20,060 nt of DNA from Ministeria vibrans ATCC 50519 (taxonomy: Eukaryota > Opisthokonta > Filasterea): positions 1-20,060 of the forward strand of contig CALSCP010001943.1 in NCBI GenBank assembly GCA_943704425.1, in the 5' to 3' direction. A program made the position numbers and the translations under genes. Of the stretch, positions 19,001-20,060 are shown piece after piece (the first letter of the stretch is position 1; the number at the start of each line of letters is the position of its first letter). The notes under the pieces are model-generated. The model did not search any database. It had not been told where the DNA came from and was given only the letters and a program-made list of their open reading frames with translations.

Positions 19001-19144
19001 GGCAGCGGCATTCCAGCGCGTGTTCCTGCGTAAACAACAAAAACCCATTTCCGTTTGAGCATATAACTTTGGAACTTCCATCAAACCTGTTCCGCCCGCC
19101 GGCAGCACAGCATACACCTTCCCTTTAATAGGTCGATCCGACAT
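16067..19144 (-). CDS. Bifunctional ISPD/CRPPA-type cytidylyltransferase fused to short-chain dehydrogenase
   Basis: Fifteen exons (19144-19087, 19025-18938, 18859-18796, 18731-18612, 18550-18470, 18382-18233, 18148-18044, 17915-17870, 17808-17720, 17409-17323, 17155-17048, 16913-16848, 16688-16613, 16468-16320, 16174-16067) all join in phase to 464 aa. Residues 1-237 are an IspD-fold cytidylyltransferase: 'AVLPAGGTGTRAGMPLPKQ', 'GGSTRHRSL' (86-94), 'IIHDVVRPFV', 'MIRPLVSTV', 'FEFGTECLHLA', 'LWKVTYKPDVYAAEQMI'; the last motifs are typical of ISPD/CRPPA and bacterial TarI-like enzymes that make CDP-ribitol, not of MEP-pathway IspD. Residues 238-464 are a complete SDR: 'TGGSRGIG' (247-254), 'ADVS', 'NNAA' (319-322), Asn344, 'TSSA' (370-373), Tyr384-x3-Lys388. 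The order and length match bacterial Bcs1-type CDP-ribitol synthases. Likely reaction: ribulose-5-phosphate reduction, then CDP transfer (inference). Divergent from HTATSF1, 127 bp away. Confidence 0.9.
16770..16846. repeat. AT-rich TAA/TA repeats in ISPD-SDR intron 12
   Basis: TAATAATAAT and TATATA-type low-complexity sequence just inside the intron donor at 16847; similar TAATAA runs recur in intron 10 around 17160-17260. Confidence 0.8.
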
Positions 19145-19271
19145 CGAAAAAGAAAATAAGAATGCGATTACGAGTGGGTTACGACGAACCCCGAAAGGTA
19201 ATCAACAAAATAATTTTCAAGATCAAAATTAATTTTCTTGATCTTTATCCCTTGCTCTTTTCTTTGGTTCA
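19145..19271. promoter_or_regulatory. 127-bp bidirectional promoter region with palindrome
   Basis: Lies between the divergent starts of the ISPD-SDR gene (minus, 19144) and HTATSF1 (plus, 19272). It contains a perfect 12-bp palindrome AAAATTAATTTT (19225-19236) framed by AAGATCAA (19219-19226) and its complement TTGATCTT (19238-19245). Whether this is a protein-binding site is not known. Confidence 0.55.
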
Positions 19272-19941
19272 ATGGATCCACCAACATTACCGCCGTCAAG
19301 CGAAGCCGGCGCAGAGACCACGAAAACCGGTGTGGATGGCACGATTTACGATTACAACCCGGTTCGCTGTCGCTTGTGCTCAGCGCGTCCCTCTCACCCA
19401 CGGCTGACTGTAGGTGGCGCGAGCATGGCTTCCGCGTGTGGACGAGTCCGTCATTTTGGCGTATCAAGCAAACTACGGAGGTGTGTTGAGTTGTGCTCTG
19501 AGTGTGTCGTTCGTCGTCTCATCTGCTTCTCTGTCAGGCCCTCCCGTTGAAGACAGCGAACCCCCGATGCAGCCCTCTCGAGCTCCACCCTTGCCACAGT
19601 CCGATGCATCCGCCAGTGGATCGTCCGCAAAAGCATCCAGAAAGAGAAAACGAAAGGTTTGTTTTTTGAGACATTACCGTTCTGTTTCTCAGCGTTTCGT
19701 TTTGTTGACGTTTGTAGGAAGAATCAACAGTTGGCGAAGATGGAATGGTGCACATTGGAGGTAGACACACCTACCACACATATATACACACACATGCATA
19801 CAATACTGACTAAACGGTGTCCTTTTCAGACTCGGTGAATCCTCATGTGTATGTGACGGGTCTTCCGGCCGACGTCACCGTTGAAGAGCTCGCTGCCTTC
19901 ATGGGTCGTTGTGGGATTCTCCGGAAAGTGGATGACTCAGA
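19272..19941 (+). CDS. HTATSF1: HTATSF1/CUS2-like splicing factor, 5' part (3' partial)
   Basis: Five exons are visible: 19272-19361, 19414-19480, 19538-19656, 19718-19760 and 19830-19941, with consistent phases (0, 1, 0, 1, then 2 at a GTAAGA donor). The reading is a short N-terminus, the motif 'DGTIYDYNPVARAWLPRVDE' and 'ILAYQANYGG' (the D-G-T-x-Y-x-W...AWfP element of Tat-SF1), a Ser/Pro-rich linker with 'KRKRK', then the start of an RNA-recognition motif 'NPHVYVTGLPADVTVEELAA' and 'GILRKVDDSE'. HTATSF1/Cus2 binds SF3B1 and helps U2 snRNP assembly in the nucleus. The remaining RRM1, RRM2 and acidic tail lie beyond the window end, past a (CA)n(GA)n intron. The first intron is only 52 nt. 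Confidence 0.88.
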
Positions 19942-19949
19942 GTAAGAAC

Positions 19950-20060
<111 letters not shown>

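Noticed and set aside
17870-19144. MEP-pathway IspD (plastid isoprenoid synthesis)
   Set aside because: Motifs such as GGSTRHRS, FEFGTECL and WKVTYKPDVYAAE, together with the fused SDR, match the ISPD/CRPPA and Bcs1 group rather than IspD.

Overview
The window is nuclear DNA from a gene-dense, intron-rich eukaryote, most likely a single-celled flagellate. Nearly every gene is split by short GT-AG introns (44 complete ones reconstructed by matching reading phase and conserved protein motifs), the standard genetic code fits throughout, and there are many long microsatellites. LRRC23 (radial spoke 3) and a roadblock dynein light chain point to a motile cilium, and a PHP-type histidinol phosphatase points to histidine synthesis. 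I cannot name the lineage from sequence alone.

Layout: 118-597 (+) is the 3' end of an SLC35F6-type transporter. 669-2248 (-) is LRRC23 in six exons. 2521-3000 (+) is a small CCCH zinc-finger protein. 3080-3473 (+) is a truncated Sec14/BCH (p50RhoGAP-type) fragment running up to a 29-base poly-T. 3558-3950 (-) is an unrecognised ORF whose stop lies three bases from that poly-T. 4057-4810 (+) is a complete DYNLRB. 4960-8320 (+) is a complete MCM9 of 999 aa. 8356-9722 (-) is the C-terminal part of a GH31 alpha-glucosidase (glucosidase II alpha type), preceded in frame at 9787-9993 by an exon from a myosin motor. 9994-10644 is non-coding with an inverted repeat. 10645-14725 (+) is a 1048-aa protein with an ELMO-type armadillo region and a seven-bladed WD40 propeller. 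14961-15771 (-) is a PHP-family histidinol phosphatase lacking its last exon(s). 16067-19144 (-) is a 15-exon, 464-aa fusion of an ISPD/CRPPA-type cytidylyltransferase with an intact short-chain dehydrogenase. 19272-19941 (+) is the 5' part of an HTATSF1/CUS2 splicing factor. The window starts and ends inside long (GA)n tracts.

The strongest candidates for something new are the ISPD-SDR fusion, which looks like a one-protein CDP-ribitol factory; the myosin/GH31 chimera; the ELMO-armadillo/WD40 architecture with one exon per propeller blade; and a recurrent pattern in which gene bodies stop at microsatellites or homopolymers (poly-T at 3526, CT/CA at 14774), meaning either real rearrangement or assembly misjoins. 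The genes form no operon-like pathway. Neighbours are packed as convergent pairs (35-72 bp apart) and divergent pairs (about 106-650 bp apart).
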